A stretch of DNA of 41,465 nt, from the NCBI GenBank assembly GCA_013388965.1, contig JACAEG010000116.1, positions 1-41,465 of the forward strand. Direction: 5' to 3'. Numbering within the stretch: position 1 is the stretch's first letter; every line of letters starts with the position of its first letter. Shown in pieces: positions 1 through 9,367 of this stretch. The DNA is from Pseudorhodoplanes sp. (GTDB lineage Bacteria; Pseudomonadota; Alphaproteobacteria; Rhizobiales; Xanthobacteraceae). A program made the translations under genes and the position numbers. The notes below the pieces were generated by a model. It was not told the origin of the DNA, did no database searches, and saw only the letters and a program-made list of their open reading frames with translations.

Positions 1-59
1 AAACCTCCGGCGCAGCCGCGCGCGGAGCGAAATCCCCATTGCCGACAAGGAGAAGCCGC

Positions 60-434
60 ATGCGCAAGCGAAGGAATGCACAGCCCGCGCCGGACAGGGA
101 GCGCGCACGCGCGGAAGGCCCGAATTCGGCAGGTGCCGGCCCGGTGCCCGCAGCGATGGGCGAGGCCGAAACGCGCGAGGCGCTGCTGCGCCGTTTCACG
201 GCGGTGCTGGACCGCTGGCGCGAATGTCCCGCGCGCGTCTGCCGGCGGGCGCGCCGCTGTGCGGGGCCGGACTTCGCATGCATCAGGCTGCCCCCGCGCC
301 GCCCGCGCAAGCCGGAGAACGACGCGGCCGCGATGGCGCATGTGCAGAAAATCCTCAAACGCCGGCTGGCGGAGACGGGACAGGCCTATGCCCCGCCGAA
401 GCTGCGCAAGTCTTCGCCGGCGGGCGGGCGCTAG
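60..434 (+). CDS. Small conserved-type hypothetical protein (Cys/Arg-rich)
   Basis: ORF 39..434; internal ATG at 60 gives MRKRRNAQ...; contains CPARVCRRARRCAG. Start uncertain. Confidence 0.45.
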   Translation: MRKRRNAQPAPDRERARAEGPNSAGAGPVPAAMGEAETREALLRRFTAVLDRWRECPARVCRRARRCAGPDFACIRLPPRRPRKPENDAAAMAHVQKILKRRLAETGQAYAPPKLRKSSPAGGR

Positions 435-540
435 ATGTCGGCCGCCGCGCGCCGGCAGGACCGACCCTGTCCGTTCCCGCCTTGCCTTTCGTCTGCCCAT
501 TCGGTAGGCGGGTTGCGGGTCGGGCGCACCGAGCGGCGGC

Positions 541-1044
541 ATGGGTTTCGAGATCGAGCGCAAATTCCTGGTGCGCGGCGACGCCTGGCGGGCGCATGCG
601 ACGAGCCGCAGCACGATCCGGCAGGCCTATCTCGCCTGCGATTCCAGGGCCTCGATCCGCATCCGCATCCGCGACCACGACAGCGCGACGCTCACCATCA
701 AGTCGCGCGGCGCGGCGTTGCGCCGGCTGGAGCTGGAATATCCGATCCCCGTCCTCGACGCCGAGCGCATGCTGGCGCTCCGCCACGGCGCGGTGATCGA
801 GAAGACGCGCCATCTGGTGCCGTTCGGCGGGCTCACCTGGGAAGTGGACGTGTTCGAGGGCGAGAATGCCGGGCTTGTCATCGCCGAGGTCGAATTGCGC
901 GACGAGGCGCAGCCGGTCGATCTGCCGCCCTGGGCCGGCGCCGAGATCACCGGCCAGCCGCAATACTACAACAGCGCGCTGGCGCAGCGGCCCTATTCGC
1001 GCTGGCCCGCGGGCGAGGCGCGCGACGCCGCGCAGCCGGCATAG
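541..1044 (+). CDS. CYTH domain-containing protein
   Basis: N-terminal MGFEIERKFLV (ExExK signature) and alternating charged residues typical of the CYTH/triphosphate tunnel family. Confidence 0.9.
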   Translation: MGFEIERKFLVRGDAWRAHATSRSTIRQAYLACDSRASIRIRIRDHDSATLTIKSRGAALRRLELEYPIPVLDAERMLALRHGAVIEKTRHLVPFGGLTWEVDVFEGENAGLVIAEVELRDEAQPVDLPPWAGAEITGQPQYYNSALAQRPYSRWPAGEARDAAQPA

Positions 1045-1194
1045 GGGAGGGCCGGCCCCCGGAGCGAGCCGGATTCGAATCTGCAAATGCGAATGAGTTG
1101 CAAAAGTCTTGACAGCGCGGCGCGATCCTCCGAGAATTTCGCATCCAGAAGAAATCGCCGGCGGCGCGTCCGTGCGGCGGGCGCGGGGGCGCAA

Positions 1195-2055
1195 ATGAAA
1201 TTCGCATGGTGCTGCGCGGCGCTGCTCGCCGCGGGACCGGCCTTGGCCGACGTGCCTGAAGTGCCGGGCGGCGATCTGTTCGGTTTCACCGACGCGACCG
1301 ACACCGGCGATCCCGGGGACAAGGGCCTGTCGTTCGAATGGACGGGCCTGTTCGGCAAGCGCGAGGGGTTTTACCGCGCACAGGCGCTGAAGACCGAATT
1401 CGGCGTCACGCCGGCGGAGAATCTGTTCACCGCCTTCTCGTTCTTTGCCGCGCGCCACAACATTTCGGGCGTGCCGGATTTCGACAACATCAACCGCATT
1501 GCGTTCGACGGCCTCTCGACCGAGATCATGTATCGCTTTCTCACCCGCAGCGCGGGCCAGCCCGTCGCCGCGGCTTTCTCGATCGAGCCGCGCTGGGCGC
1601 GCGTTGACGGCGCCGCCGGCACGCGGGTGGAGAGCTATTCGGCGGAAGCCAAATTGTTTGTCGACTGGGTGATCGTGCCGGACCGGTTCTATGGCGCCTT
1701 CAACGCGAATTTCGCGCCGTCGCGCCAGCGAGAGAAACTTCCCGATGCGCCCTGGGTGAACAGTTCGGGCACCAACCTGTCGACCTCGTTCGCCTGGCAG
1801 CTGTCGCCGCAGGTCTTCATCGGCGGCGAGGTGCGCCTGCTGGCGGCGTTCGAGGGCGCCTGGCTCAACCATCTCGTCGGTCACGCCGTCTATGCGGGCC
1901 CGCACATGCTGATCAACATCACCGACAAGGCCGCGCTCAATCTCGCCTGGACGCCGCAGGTGGCCGGCCGCGGCAGCGCGGTGCCGGACGCGGACCTCGA
2001 CCTGGAGAATTTCGAGCGGCACCAGTTCCGCGCCAAGCTGTCGCTGGCGTTCTGA
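1195..2055 (+). CDS. Secreted/outer-membrane-like hypothetical protein
   Basis: ATG at 1195 gives MKFAWCCAALLAAGPALADVPE (signal peptide); C-terminus LSLAF with terminal Phe as in outer-membrane beta-barrels. Confidence 0.7.
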   Translation: MKFAWCCAALLAAGPALADVPEVPGGDLFGFTDATDTGDPGDKGLSFEWTGLFGKREGFYRAQALKTEFGVTPAENLFTAFSFFAARHNISGVPDFDNINRIAFDGLSTEIMYRFLTRSAGQPVAAAFSIEPRWARVDGAAGTRVESYSAEAKLFVDWVIVPDRFYGAFNANFAPSRQREKLPDAPWVNSSGTNLSTSFAWQLSPQVFIGGEVRLLAAFEGAWLNHLVGHAVYAGPHMLINITDKAALNLAWTPQVAGRGSAVPDADLDLENFERHQFRAKLSLAF

Positions 2056-2062
2056 GGAAAGG

Positions 2063-3643
2063 CTACGGCATGCCGCTCCTGCGCTTCTCCTCCAGCGCGT
2101 CGAGCGCATTCTGCAGCAGCGCGCGCGTGCGCTCGATGGCGGCCTTGTCGAGCAGTTCGAGATCGAGAAAGAGATCGACGCCCTCGGCCTGCTCGCTGAT
2201 GACGCGCGGGCGCAGCTTGAGATCCTGCATGAGGCCGTCGACGGCGTATGGCGCGACTTCGCGGCTGATACCCTTCATCGTGATCGGCGGCAGCGCATGT
2301 GCGCGCACCATGTCGCGCACGAGGCTGTATGTCTCGTACGACATCACGATGCCGCCGGGCTCGGCGATCGATTGCAGGCGCGCCGCGAGGTTCGCCTCCG
2401 CGCCGATGATGGTGTAGTCCATGCGGTCGGCGCTGCCGAAATTGCCGACATTGCAGAAGCCGGTATTGATGCCCATGCGCGCCTGGAACGGGCGCTCGAT
2501 GCCGCGGCGGCGCCACTCGACATTCAGCTCCGCCAGCCGCTTCTGCATCGCCACCGCCATTGCGAGGCAGGCGCGCGCATCCTCGGCGGTGCCTTTCGTC
2601 TCGGGATCGCCGAAGAACAGGAGCATCGCGTCGCCGATGAACTTGTCGACGGTCGCGCCGTATTGCAGCGCGATCGCCGACATCTCGGTGAAATACTCGT
2701 TCAGCAGCGCGGTGAGATCCTCCGGCTGCAGCCGCTCGGTGGTCGCGGTGAAATCCTTGATGTCGGAAAAGAAGATCGTGAGCTTCTTGCGCTCGGTCGC
2801 GATCGCGGCGTCGCGCTGGCCGGAAAAGATGCTCTTGTATATCTGCGGCGAAATGTATTTCGCGATCTTCATGGAGATCGAGGCGAGGAAGTCGTTGGCC
2901 TCGGTCAGTTCGCGGTTGGCGCTCGCGATCTGCGCGGCCTGCTTGCGCTGCAGGCCGATGAAGGTCGCGCCGGCGAACGCGGCGAAGGCGAAATACGAGA
3001 GCATGTATTTGAACGACCAGATATTGGTCGCGATCGGCTGCACGACGGTAATTTCCTGGATGCCGCGCACGTCGCCGACCTTCCAGTCCTTCTTCGGGCT
3101 GTCGGGATGCGTGTTGTGGCAGGAGACGCAGGCCGCTCCGAGCGTCACGGGACTTGCCGTGCGGATGATGCGCTCCGACAGGTTGCCGGAGACATCCGTC
3201 ACCTGCGCCTTGGGGTCCGCACGCAGGGTCTCGATCGCCTTCTGCTCGAATGCATCGAGATTGTGCGGCTCGCGCCCGCGGAAGGGCAGGTCGGAAACGA
3301 AGCGATACCGCACGCTGTCGTTGCGCGCGGAGATGCGCTTGCCGAGCTCGATCGAGAGCGTCGCGGGAATGGGGATGCCGCCTTGCACGTCGCGGTAATT
3401 GTGCGTCGGATTGGCGACATGTTCGGCGACGACGCGGGCCACCACGTCGCTTGCATAGAAGTTGCGCATGTCGTCGATCACGCGGCCGATCTCGTCGGCC
3501 TGCCGGCGCAGGATGCGCTCGGACAGGTCGCGCAAATCGAGCCAGGCGGCAAGCGGCAGGCCGGCCAGCAGCGCGAGCACCAGCACGGTCACGAGCGGGC
3601 CCGCGCGACGCTCCGGCCTGGTGCCAGTCGGGGAGTCTGTCAT
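2063..3643 (-). CDS. Class III adenylate/guanylate cyclase with N-terminal DUF3365/Tll0287-like sensor containing a CxxCH motif
   Basis: LTIFFSDIKDFTATTE...KFIGDAMLLFFG...MGINTGFCNVGNFGSADRMDYTIIG catalytic motifs; sensor AACVSCHNTHPDSPKKDWKVGDVRG. Start set at MTDSPTGTRPE (CAT at 3641-3643). Confidence 0.88.
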   Translation of the reverse strand: MTDSPTGTRPERRAGPLVTVLVLALLAGLPLAAWLDLRDLSERILRRQADEIGRVIDDMRNFYASDVVARVVAEHVANPTHNYRDVQGGIPIPATLSIELGKRISARNDSVRYRFVSDLPFRGREPHNLDAFEQKAIETLRADPKAQVTDVSGNLSERIIRTASPVTLGAACVSCHNTHPDSPKKDWKVGDVRGIQEITVVQPIATNIWSFKYMLSYFAFAAFAGATFIGLQRKQAAQIASANRELTEANDFLASISMKIAKYISPQIYKSIFSGQRDAAIATERKKLTIFFSDIKDFTATTERLQPEDLTALLNEYFTEMSAIALQYGATVDKFIGDAMLLFFGDPETKGTAEDARACLAMAVAMQKRLAELNVEWRRRGIERPFQARMGINTGFCNVGNFGSADRMDYTIIGAEANLAARLQSIAEPGGIVMSYETYSLVRDMVRAHALPPITMKGISREVAPYAVDGLMQDLKLRPRVISEQAEGVDLFLDLELLDKAAIERTRALLQNALDALEEKRRSGMP

Positions 3644-3818
3644 GAATGACCGCAATCCGGGGATGGTGCACCGCACGCAGAAGCCAGCCTGCGGATTACA
3701 CGATTTGCCAGGCAAACTCCAAGCCTTCGCGGTCAGGCCTTCGGCAATGCGGTATCGCGCGGCGGGGCGGCACTTTACCTCCCGGACCCCGTTTGGCAGG
3801 CTTGTTCCAAATCACAGG

Positions 3819-3848
3819 CCGGCGCGGGCCAAGCAGCCCAGGCGCCGG
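3819..3848. other. Imperfect hairpin CCGGCGCGGGC-caagca-GCCC-ag-GCGCCGG
   Basis: Read directly: 11-bp stem with a 2-nt bulge between the cyclase and the membrane protein; no U-tract on either strand. Confidence 0.4.
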
Positions 3849-3881
3849 AAATGAGAGCTGGGGGGACGCGTCATTTCCGGG

Positions 3882-6224
3882 ATGGAGGACAGCGCGGATG
3901 CGCACGGACTCGACCTGTCCCGCAGGGCGCGCGCGTGGCGGGCGGTCGGCACCTGCGCGCTTGTTGCCGCAATCTGGGCCGCGGCCGCGGCGCGCTGGAT
4001 CGCGACCGACAGCGTCGTGCCCTGGGATTCCAAGAACCAGTTCTATGCCTTCTTCCGCTTTCTCGCGAATACGCTGCATGCGGGCCAGTCGCCATTCTGG
4101 AATCCCTTTCACTATGGAGGGCATCCGGCGGTCGCCGATCCGCAATCGCTGATCTTCGCGCCGGTCTTTTTCGTCTGGGCGCTGTTCGACGGGGCGCCGT
4201 CGATGCGCGCCTTCGATCTCGTGGTCTATGCGCATCTGCTCGCGGGCGGCATCGCGATGGCGCTGATCGGGCTGCGCGCGCGCTGGCCGGCGGCGGCCTG
4301 CGTGCTCGCCGCGGCGATCTTCATGTTCGGCGGCTCGGCCTCGGGGCGTCTGCAGCATACCGGGATCATTCTCAGCTACGGGTTGTTTCCGGTCGCCTTG
4401 CTGCTGCTGCAGATCGCGCTCGATCGCCGCTCGATCCTCTGGTCGATCCTGTTCGCATGTGTCGCTGCGGCGATGGTGCTCGGTCGCAATCAGGTCGCCA
4501 TGTTGCTGGCGCTCGCGCTTGCGGCCTTGGCAATCGCGCAGATCGCGACCGCGCCGCGGCCGCTGACCTGTCTGCGCGAGCGCCTTCCCGCGCTTGCCGT
4601 CATGGCGCTTGTGGGCCTTGCGCTGATCGCACTGCCGATGCTCCTGACCCTGCAATTCGCCGCGCTCTCCAACCGTCCCGCCGTGAGCCTGGGCGAGGCG
4701 ATGCAGGGCTCGCTGCATCCCGCCAATCTGGCGACGCTCGGTGTCGCCAATATTCTCGGCTCGCACGGAGCAGACTATTGGGGGCCGAACTGGCGGCTCC
4801 CGGAACTGCCCTTCACCGATCAGTCGTTCAACTACATGTTCGTCGGCGCGGTGCCGGTGCTGCTGCTGTTCTGGCTCGGCATTGCGGGCGGCGGCATGTT
4901 CCGTCGCGGCCGCATTCTCTTCGCAGCGATGCTCGTTCTCGCATTGCTGTTCATGCTCGGACGCTACACGCCGGTCTTTGCCGTGATTTTCGACTGGATA
5001 CCCGGCATGCATTTTTTCCGCCGGCCGGTGGATGCGAATTTTATCGTGGTCGCCGCGCTCGCGCTGCTGTGCGGACACCTGCTCGCCGATTTCGTGCGGC
5101 GAGGGCTGCCGCGCGTGAGCGCGTCGGGCCTTGCGGCGGCAACGGCGCTCGCGCTGGCGGCACTGGCCGCGGCCGTGAGCTTCTCCGGCCGCTACGGCAA
5201 GAGCGATGCGGCACTGATCGAATTCCTGAAGGTTCTGCCCGCGTTTGCGGCTGTCGCTGCGATGATCGCGCTGCCGCGCACGCGGCCGGCGCGACGGCAC
5301 GCCGCGATGCTGCTTGCGGCGTTCGCGGTCGCCGAACTTCTGTGGTGGAACGCGGCCTCGCGGCTGAATGCCGAGCCGCGCGCGGTCTATGCCGTGCTGG
5401 AAAGCCCGGCGCCGGACGATGCGAAGGCCATTGCCGTGCTCGACGAGGCGCTCGCCGCGCATCACCGCGAGGGCGAATATCCGCGCGTCGAGGTGATCGG
5501 CGTGGGCTCGGAATGGCAGAACCTTGCGATGGTGCGCGGCTGGGAGGCGACCAACGGCTACAATCCGCTGCGCATCGGATTCTACGACAGGCTGGTCTCG
5601 CCGGGCGAGGCGACCTATGCGTCGCCGCTGCGGCGCTTTCCGAATTCCTTCGATGGCTACGATTGCTCGCTCGCCCGCGCGCTCGGTCTGGAATATCTCG
5701 TGCTCGGACGGCCGATCGAGGAAATGCCGCGGCTGCAGAAGCGGCCGGTGGCCGACGTGCTGGTGCAAGGCCCGAAAGTGTGGATTTACCGGCTGCATCA
5801 TCGCGCGCCGCGGATCAAGTTCACCGCCCGCGTGCAGGTGGCCGATGCCGATGCGACCGGCGCCGGCGGACAATTGCTCGTCAATCCGGCGAACGGGCAG
5901 GTGGTGATCGACGACGACACGCCGCCGGAACGAAGCTATCTTGCCGGCGCGGCCTTTGCCGGCAGCGCGCAGATCGCGTCGTGGGCGCCGGATCGCACCG
6001 CCGTCGATGTCGATTCGAAGCAGGGCGGCGTGCTCGTCCTCAACGGCACCTATTATCCCGGCTGGATCGCCGAGATCGACGGCGTGGCCGCGCCGCTGAT
6101 GCGCGCGGACGTGTTGTTCCGCGGCGTCGAGGTGCCGCCCGGCAAGCATCGCGTGGTGTTTCGGTTTGCACCTTTCTCGCGAGCCAATCTGTGGGACGCG
6201 ATGGAGTCGATCCGGGGAGACTAG
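3882..6224 (+). CDS. Large multi-pass membrane protein, YfhO/glycosyltransferase-C-like
   Basis: 780-aa ORF with many TM segments, early WDSKNQFYAFFRFLAN and a C-terminal periplasmic-type domain (YYPGWIAEIDGVAAPLMRADVLFRGVEVPPGKHRVVFRF). Confidence 0.75.
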   Translation: MEDSADAHGLDLSRRARAWRAVGTCALVAAIWAAAAARWIATDSVVPWDSKNQFYAFFRFLANTLHAGQSPFWNPFHYGGHPAVADPQSLIFAPVFFVWALFDGAPSMRAFDLVVYAHLLAGGIAMALIGLRARWPAAACVLAAAIFMFGGSASGRLQHTGIILSYGLFPVALLLLQIALDRRSILWSILFACVAAAMVLGRNQVAMLLALALAALAIAQIATAPRPLTCLRERLPALAVMALVGLALIALPMLLTLQFAALSNRPAVSLGEAMQGSLHPANLATLGVANILGSHGADYWGPNWRLPELPFTDQSFNYMFVGAVPVLLLFWLGIAGGGMFRRGRILFAAMLVLALLFMLGRYTPVFAVIFDWIPGMHFFRRPVDANFIVVAALALLCGHLLADFVRRGLPRVSASGLAAATALALAALAAAVSFSGRYGKSDAALIEFLKVLPAFAAVAAMIALPRTRPARRHAAMLLAAFAVAELLWWNAASRLNAEPRAVYAVLESPAPDDAKAIAVLDEALAAHHREGEYPRVEVIGVGSEWQNLAMVRGWEATNGYNPLRIGFYDRLVSPGEATYASPLRRFPNSFDGYDCSLARALGLEYLVLGRPIEEMPRLQKRPVADVLVQGPKVWIYRLHHRAPRIKFTARVQVADADATGAGGQLLVNPANGQVVIDDDTPPERSYLAGAAFAGSAQIASWAPDRTAVDVDSKQGGVLVLNGTYYPGWIAEIDGVAAPLMRADVLFRGVEVPPGKHRVVFRFAPFSRANLWDAMESIRGD

Positions 6225-6401
6225 CGCTCGGATGACCGGCCTTCGCGCCCTTTGCGCTTGAAGGGCCGCGGAGAATGCGCGAGAAGGCTCGGGTCCTGTC
6301 CGCGCGTTCGCGAGCTGCCGGGCCTGCAACCGAATGTCGTCTCGCGCGTTAAGGTGCGCCTTTTCAGCCAGTTCATTTTCAGCAAGCCCCGCACCTGACC
6401 T

Positions 6402-7313
6402 ATGCAGAAAGTCGCAGTCATCCTCAATGCACGCGCCGGCGCACTTATCCGCCAGGACGCACGCGAGATCAGGGCGCGGGTCGAACGGGGCCTCAGCGGC
6501 GGCGGTCGCGCGGTCGAGGTCACCTTCGCCAAGGGCAGCGCGATGCTGCGTGCGATCGACCAGGCGGTCGCTGGCGACCACGACACTGTCATCGTCGGAG
6601 GCGGCGATGGCAGCGTGAGCTATGCCGCCGGAAAACTGGCGCGAAGCGACAAGCGGCTGGGCGTGCTGCCGCTCGGCACGCTCAATCTGCTCGCACGCGA
6701 TCTCGGCATGCCGGAAGATCTGGCCGAGGCGCTCGCCGCGCTCTCCGATGCACGGCCGATGGCAATCGATCTCGCGCAGGTCAACGGACGGTCTTTTCAT
6801 TCGCTGTCCGGATTGGGCTTCTTCAGCCAGATGGCGCGCGCGCGCGAGGAGACGCGCGACTTTCCGCATCGCCTGCTGCGTGTCGGCCTTGCGGCCCTGC
6901 GGGCGCTGTCGCGCACCGGGCGCCTGACGCTCGAGCTGGACGTCGATGGCAAGAAGGAGACGATCGAAGCCTATGCCGCGCTCGTCACCTGCAACCGTTT
7001 CGGAGGCGCCGATTGGCGCCGAGACGCGCTCGACGGCGGAAGGCTCGAAGTGCATGTGGCGAAAGACGAGGGCGCACTGAAGCGCCTGATCGCCGGCGCC
7101 GATCTGATTTCCGGCCAATGGCGCGACAATCCCGGCATTCACAGTCACGCGGCGCACCGCGTCCGGATCGCGTCCCGCCGCCGAAGGGCCTGGGTCGCGA
7201 CGGATGGCGAATTGCGGCGCGAATCGGTGCCGCTCGACTATTCGCTGCTGCCGCGCGCATTGCATGTGCTGCGGCCGGCACCGGCCGGGACGCGGCTCGC
7301 CGTGCCGCGTTAA
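6402..7313 (+). CDS. Diacylglycerol kinase family lipid kinase
   Basis: VAVILNARAG, VIVGGGDGSVSYAAGKL, LPLGTLNLLARDLGMP motifs. Confidence 0.9.
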   Translation: MQKVAVILNARAGALIRQDAREIRARVERGLSGGGRAVEVTFAKGSAMLRAIDQAVAGDHDTVIVGGGDGSVSYAAGKLARSDKRLGVLPLGTLNLLARDLGMPEDLAEALAALSDARPMAIDLAQVNGRSFHSLSGLGFFSQMARAREETRDFPHRLLRVGLAALRALSRTGRLTLELDVDGKKETIEAYAALVTCNRFGGADWRRDALDGGRLEVHVAKDEGALKRLIAGADLISGQWRDNPGIHSHAAHRVRIASRRRRAWVATDGELRRESVPLDYSLLPRALHVLRPAPAGTRLAVPR

Positions 7314-7429
7314 TGCTTAAATCCGGAATTCTGCATGGCTTGATCGCGTTTTGCGCATGGGGCCGCCGCATGCTGGCCGCATTTGGTCCGAACAAGCCGC
7401 CCTTGCACGTGGGCTACCCAGGAGTAGTG

Positions 7430-7951
7430 ATGATTCGATCCTTCATATTCGGACTTTCCGCGCTTGCCGTTGCAACGCCCGCAATCGCGTCGGGCTCCTA
7501 TGACTCGCTGGTGTCGGCGCACGCTGCCGCGCATGGTGTGCCGGAATCGCTCGTGCGCCGCGTGATCAAGAAGGAGAGCGGCGGGAATGCGCGCGCGGTG
7601 AGCGCCGGCAATTACGGCCTGATGCAGATCCGGCTCGGCACGGCCCGCTCGATGGGCTATTCCGGATCCGCCGCGGGCCTGCTCGATCCGAACACGAACA
7701 TGACCTATGCGGTGAAATATCTCGCCGGTGCCTATCGGGCTGCGGGCGGAAACGCCGACCTTGCCGTCCGCTACTATCAGAGCGGCTATCACGGCAAGGG
7801 CGCGAGCGGCGCCACGGCGAGCCGGGCCTACGGCGCAAGTCGCAAGCCCTCGCCCCGCACTGCGTTCGCGTGGATTGACGACCGGGCGCCCGTGACCACG
7901 ACGCGCCGCGGCAAGCGCGAACGCGCGATGCCGCGGGTCAATATCCAGTAG
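7430..7951 (+). CDS. Lytic transglycosylase, SLT domain
   Basis: Signal peptide MIRSFIFGLSALAVATPAIA; catalytic-type KKESGGNARAVSAGNYGLMQIRLGTARSMGY...NMTYAVKYLAGAYRAAGGN. Confidence 0.9.
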   Translation: MIRSFIFGLSALAVATPAIASGSYDSLVSAHAAAHGVPESLVRRVIKKESGGNARAVSAGNYGLMQIRLGTARSMGYSGSAAGLLDPNTNMTYAVKYLAGAYRAAGGNADLAVRYYQSGYHGKGASGATASRAYGASRKPSPRTAFAWIDDRAPVTTTRRGKRERAMPRVNIQ

Positions 7952-7972
7952 CAGAGCCCTCACGGGTCGAAG

Positions 7973-8005
7973 GGCGTCCGGCGGGTGCGCGCCGGGCGCC
8001 TTTTT
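7973..8005 (+). terminator. Rho-independent terminator after lytic transglycosylase
   Basis: GGCGTCCGGCG-ggtgcg-CGCCGGGCGCC-TTTTT: 11-bp stem with one G-T wobble followed by T5. Confidence 0.85.
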
Positions 8006-8079
8006 CGTGCGCCGTTGCGGCTCCGGATGATCGCCGCATTGCGCGCGGTGCGGTCCCGTTGCTAAACAGGCCGGCGACC

Positions 8080-8155
8080 GGGCCCGTAGCTCAACGGTTA
8101 GAGCCGACCGCTCATAACGGTCTGGTTGCAGGTTCGAGTCCTGCCGGGCCCACCA
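8080..8155 (+). tRNA. tRNA with CAT anticodon, best fit tRNA-Ile2 (lysidine type); tRNA-Met possible
   Basis: GGGCCCG/CGGGCCC acceptor, GACCG-CTCATAA-CGGTC anticodon arm, GCAGG-TTCGAGT-CCTGC T arm, encoded CCA. Overall string resembles remembered E. coli tRNA-Ile2 (TAGCTCA..GGTTAGAGC, CTCATAA, TGGTTGC). Confidence 0.9.
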
Positions 8156-8258
8156 CGCGCTCTCCTGAATGGTGGGTTTTCCCGGTTAGCGACGAAAGCC
8201 CCGCTATTGGCGGGCATGTGCAAGAACTGACTGTCTCTGCTGAGCCATCTGCGGCCGG

Positions 8259-8426
8259 TCAGCGCCACAGATAGAGAACAATCGTCGCTGTGACGGCGAA
8301 GCCGGCAACATAGGCGACAAGTTCGGGGAGCCCTGGGCCAAAGAATGGCTCGCGCGGCTTTTCGCGTCCGTCCGCCGACCGCCATTCATGGGGCGCAAGA
8401 TCAACTGTCTTTTCGGGGTCGTTCAT
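8259..8426 (-). CDS. Small (55 aa) single-TM hypothetical protein
   Basis: MNDPEKTVDLAPHEWRSADGREKPREPFFGPGLPELVAYVAGFAVTATIVLYLWR; C-terminal TM helix; ATG at 8424-8426. Confidence 0.6.
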   Translation of the reverse strand: MNDPEKTVDLAPHEWRSADGREKPREPFFGPGLPELVAYVAGFAVTATIVLYLWR

Positions 8427-8700
8427 GATCGCTGACCGAGTCAACTCTGTTGAGAGTGCGGGCGTCCCCCTCGGCTTCCTGCTAGCCTCGACCAACATCG
8501 TCGGCTCGCAGGCCGCCCGTTTGCCTGAAATCGAGGTCTCGGGGATGGCTGCCACGCATTCGCCCGTGACGTCGTCCACGATATTGCGCTTTGCGGAAGC
8601 GACGGGCCAGCGCGAATTGGTCGTGGTCGAAGTCGAGCGACCAGCGGGGCATTGACCCTGGCCTCGACCAGGATCGGAGTGCGCGTCCCGATGGCCCTGC
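8427..8700 (-). pseudogene. Degraded IS3-family transposase (orfB integrase-core) remnant
   Basis: Three minus-strand frames in order: AIGTRTPILVEARVNA / RWSLDFDHDQFALARRFR / NIVDDVTGECVAAIPETSISGKRAACEPTMLVEASRKPRGT..STELT. Matches the remembered IS3 orfB pattern ...RWSLDFVHDQF..RRFRxLNVVDDVTRECLAAIPDTSISGRRVARELT... with two +1 shifts. Confidence 0.85.
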
Positions 8701-8981
8701 CGGACGAAACTGGGTTCTGTGGAAACAGGGGCCTCGGCATCGCGCCGCCCGGCACTTCGAAGCCATTGCCGGCACCCCGAAGTTCGACGGCTCGGCTTTC
8801 GGTGCCCCCAAACATCGCTTTGATTATGCCTTGCTGAACCTTGCATCGCTCCCAAAGATGTGGCCTCAACAGTCCCGAGCGGCGGTCCATCGTTCGCTCT
8901 GGCGATTTTTCTTCGGTCCAAAGCGCATCCGCGCTGTCGGATCCCTCGCCATGTGAAGAAAAGGGTGAGGAGCAGTCGATA

Positions 8982-9362
8982 ATGAGCGAGGACAGAATCA
9001 AGCGCGGGGCCCAGATTCGCGCGGAAGTCCTGGGGCAGGCGCATGTCAGCCAGCCCGGTCCGAATCCGAGCAAGTTCCAGAAGGCTTTCCAGGATTTCAC
9101 CGTCGAGCATTGCTGGGGGAATGTCTGGGTGCGTCCGGGCCTGGATCGCAGGACGCGCAGCATTCTCAATCTCGGCATGCTCTCGGTCATGGGCCGCTGG
9201 CATGAATTCGAGGTCCATGTTCGCGGCGCGCTGAATAACGGCCTCACCGAGGACGAGATCATCGAAATTGTTCTGCAGGCCGGGGTTTATGGCGGAGTTC
9301 CGGTGGCGGCGGAGGCAATGCGGATCGCGGAGCGCGTGGTCAAGAACCACAAGCCGGACTAG
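8982..9362 (+). CDS. Carboxymuconolactone decarboxylase family protein
   Basis: VEHCWGNVWVRPGLDRRTRSILNLGMLSVMGRWHEFEVHVRGALNNGLTEDEIIEIVLQAGVYGGVPVAAEA. Confidence 0.93.
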   Translation: MSEDRIKRGAQIRAEVLGQAHVSQPGPNPSKFQKAFQDFTVEHCWGNVWVRPGLDRRTRSILNLGMLSVMGRWHEFEVHVRGALNNGLTEDEIIEIVLQAGVYGGVPVAAEAMRIAERVVKNHKPD

Positions 9363-9367
9363 CCCCG

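Noticed and set aside
355-2109. 584-aa minus-strand ORF
   Set aside because: Antisense to the CYTH and outer-membrane-like genes; low-complexity R/A/G-rich translation.
2297-3649. 450-aa plus-strand ORF
   Set aside because: Antisense of the cyclase gene; composition artefact.
1890-3671. 593-aa minus-strand ORF overlapping the cyclase
   Set aside because: Alternative frame of the cyclase gene; lacks domain structure.
3696-7265. 1189-aa minus-strand ORF
   Set aside because: Antisense to the YfhO-like and lipid kinase genes; Arg/His/Gln-rich composition typical of an antisense frame in high-GC DNA; no recognisable domain.
8259-9350. 363-aa minus-strand ORF treated as one gene
   Set aside because: It joins antisense of the CMD gene, an IS3 remnant frame and the real 55-aa gene; not a single protein.
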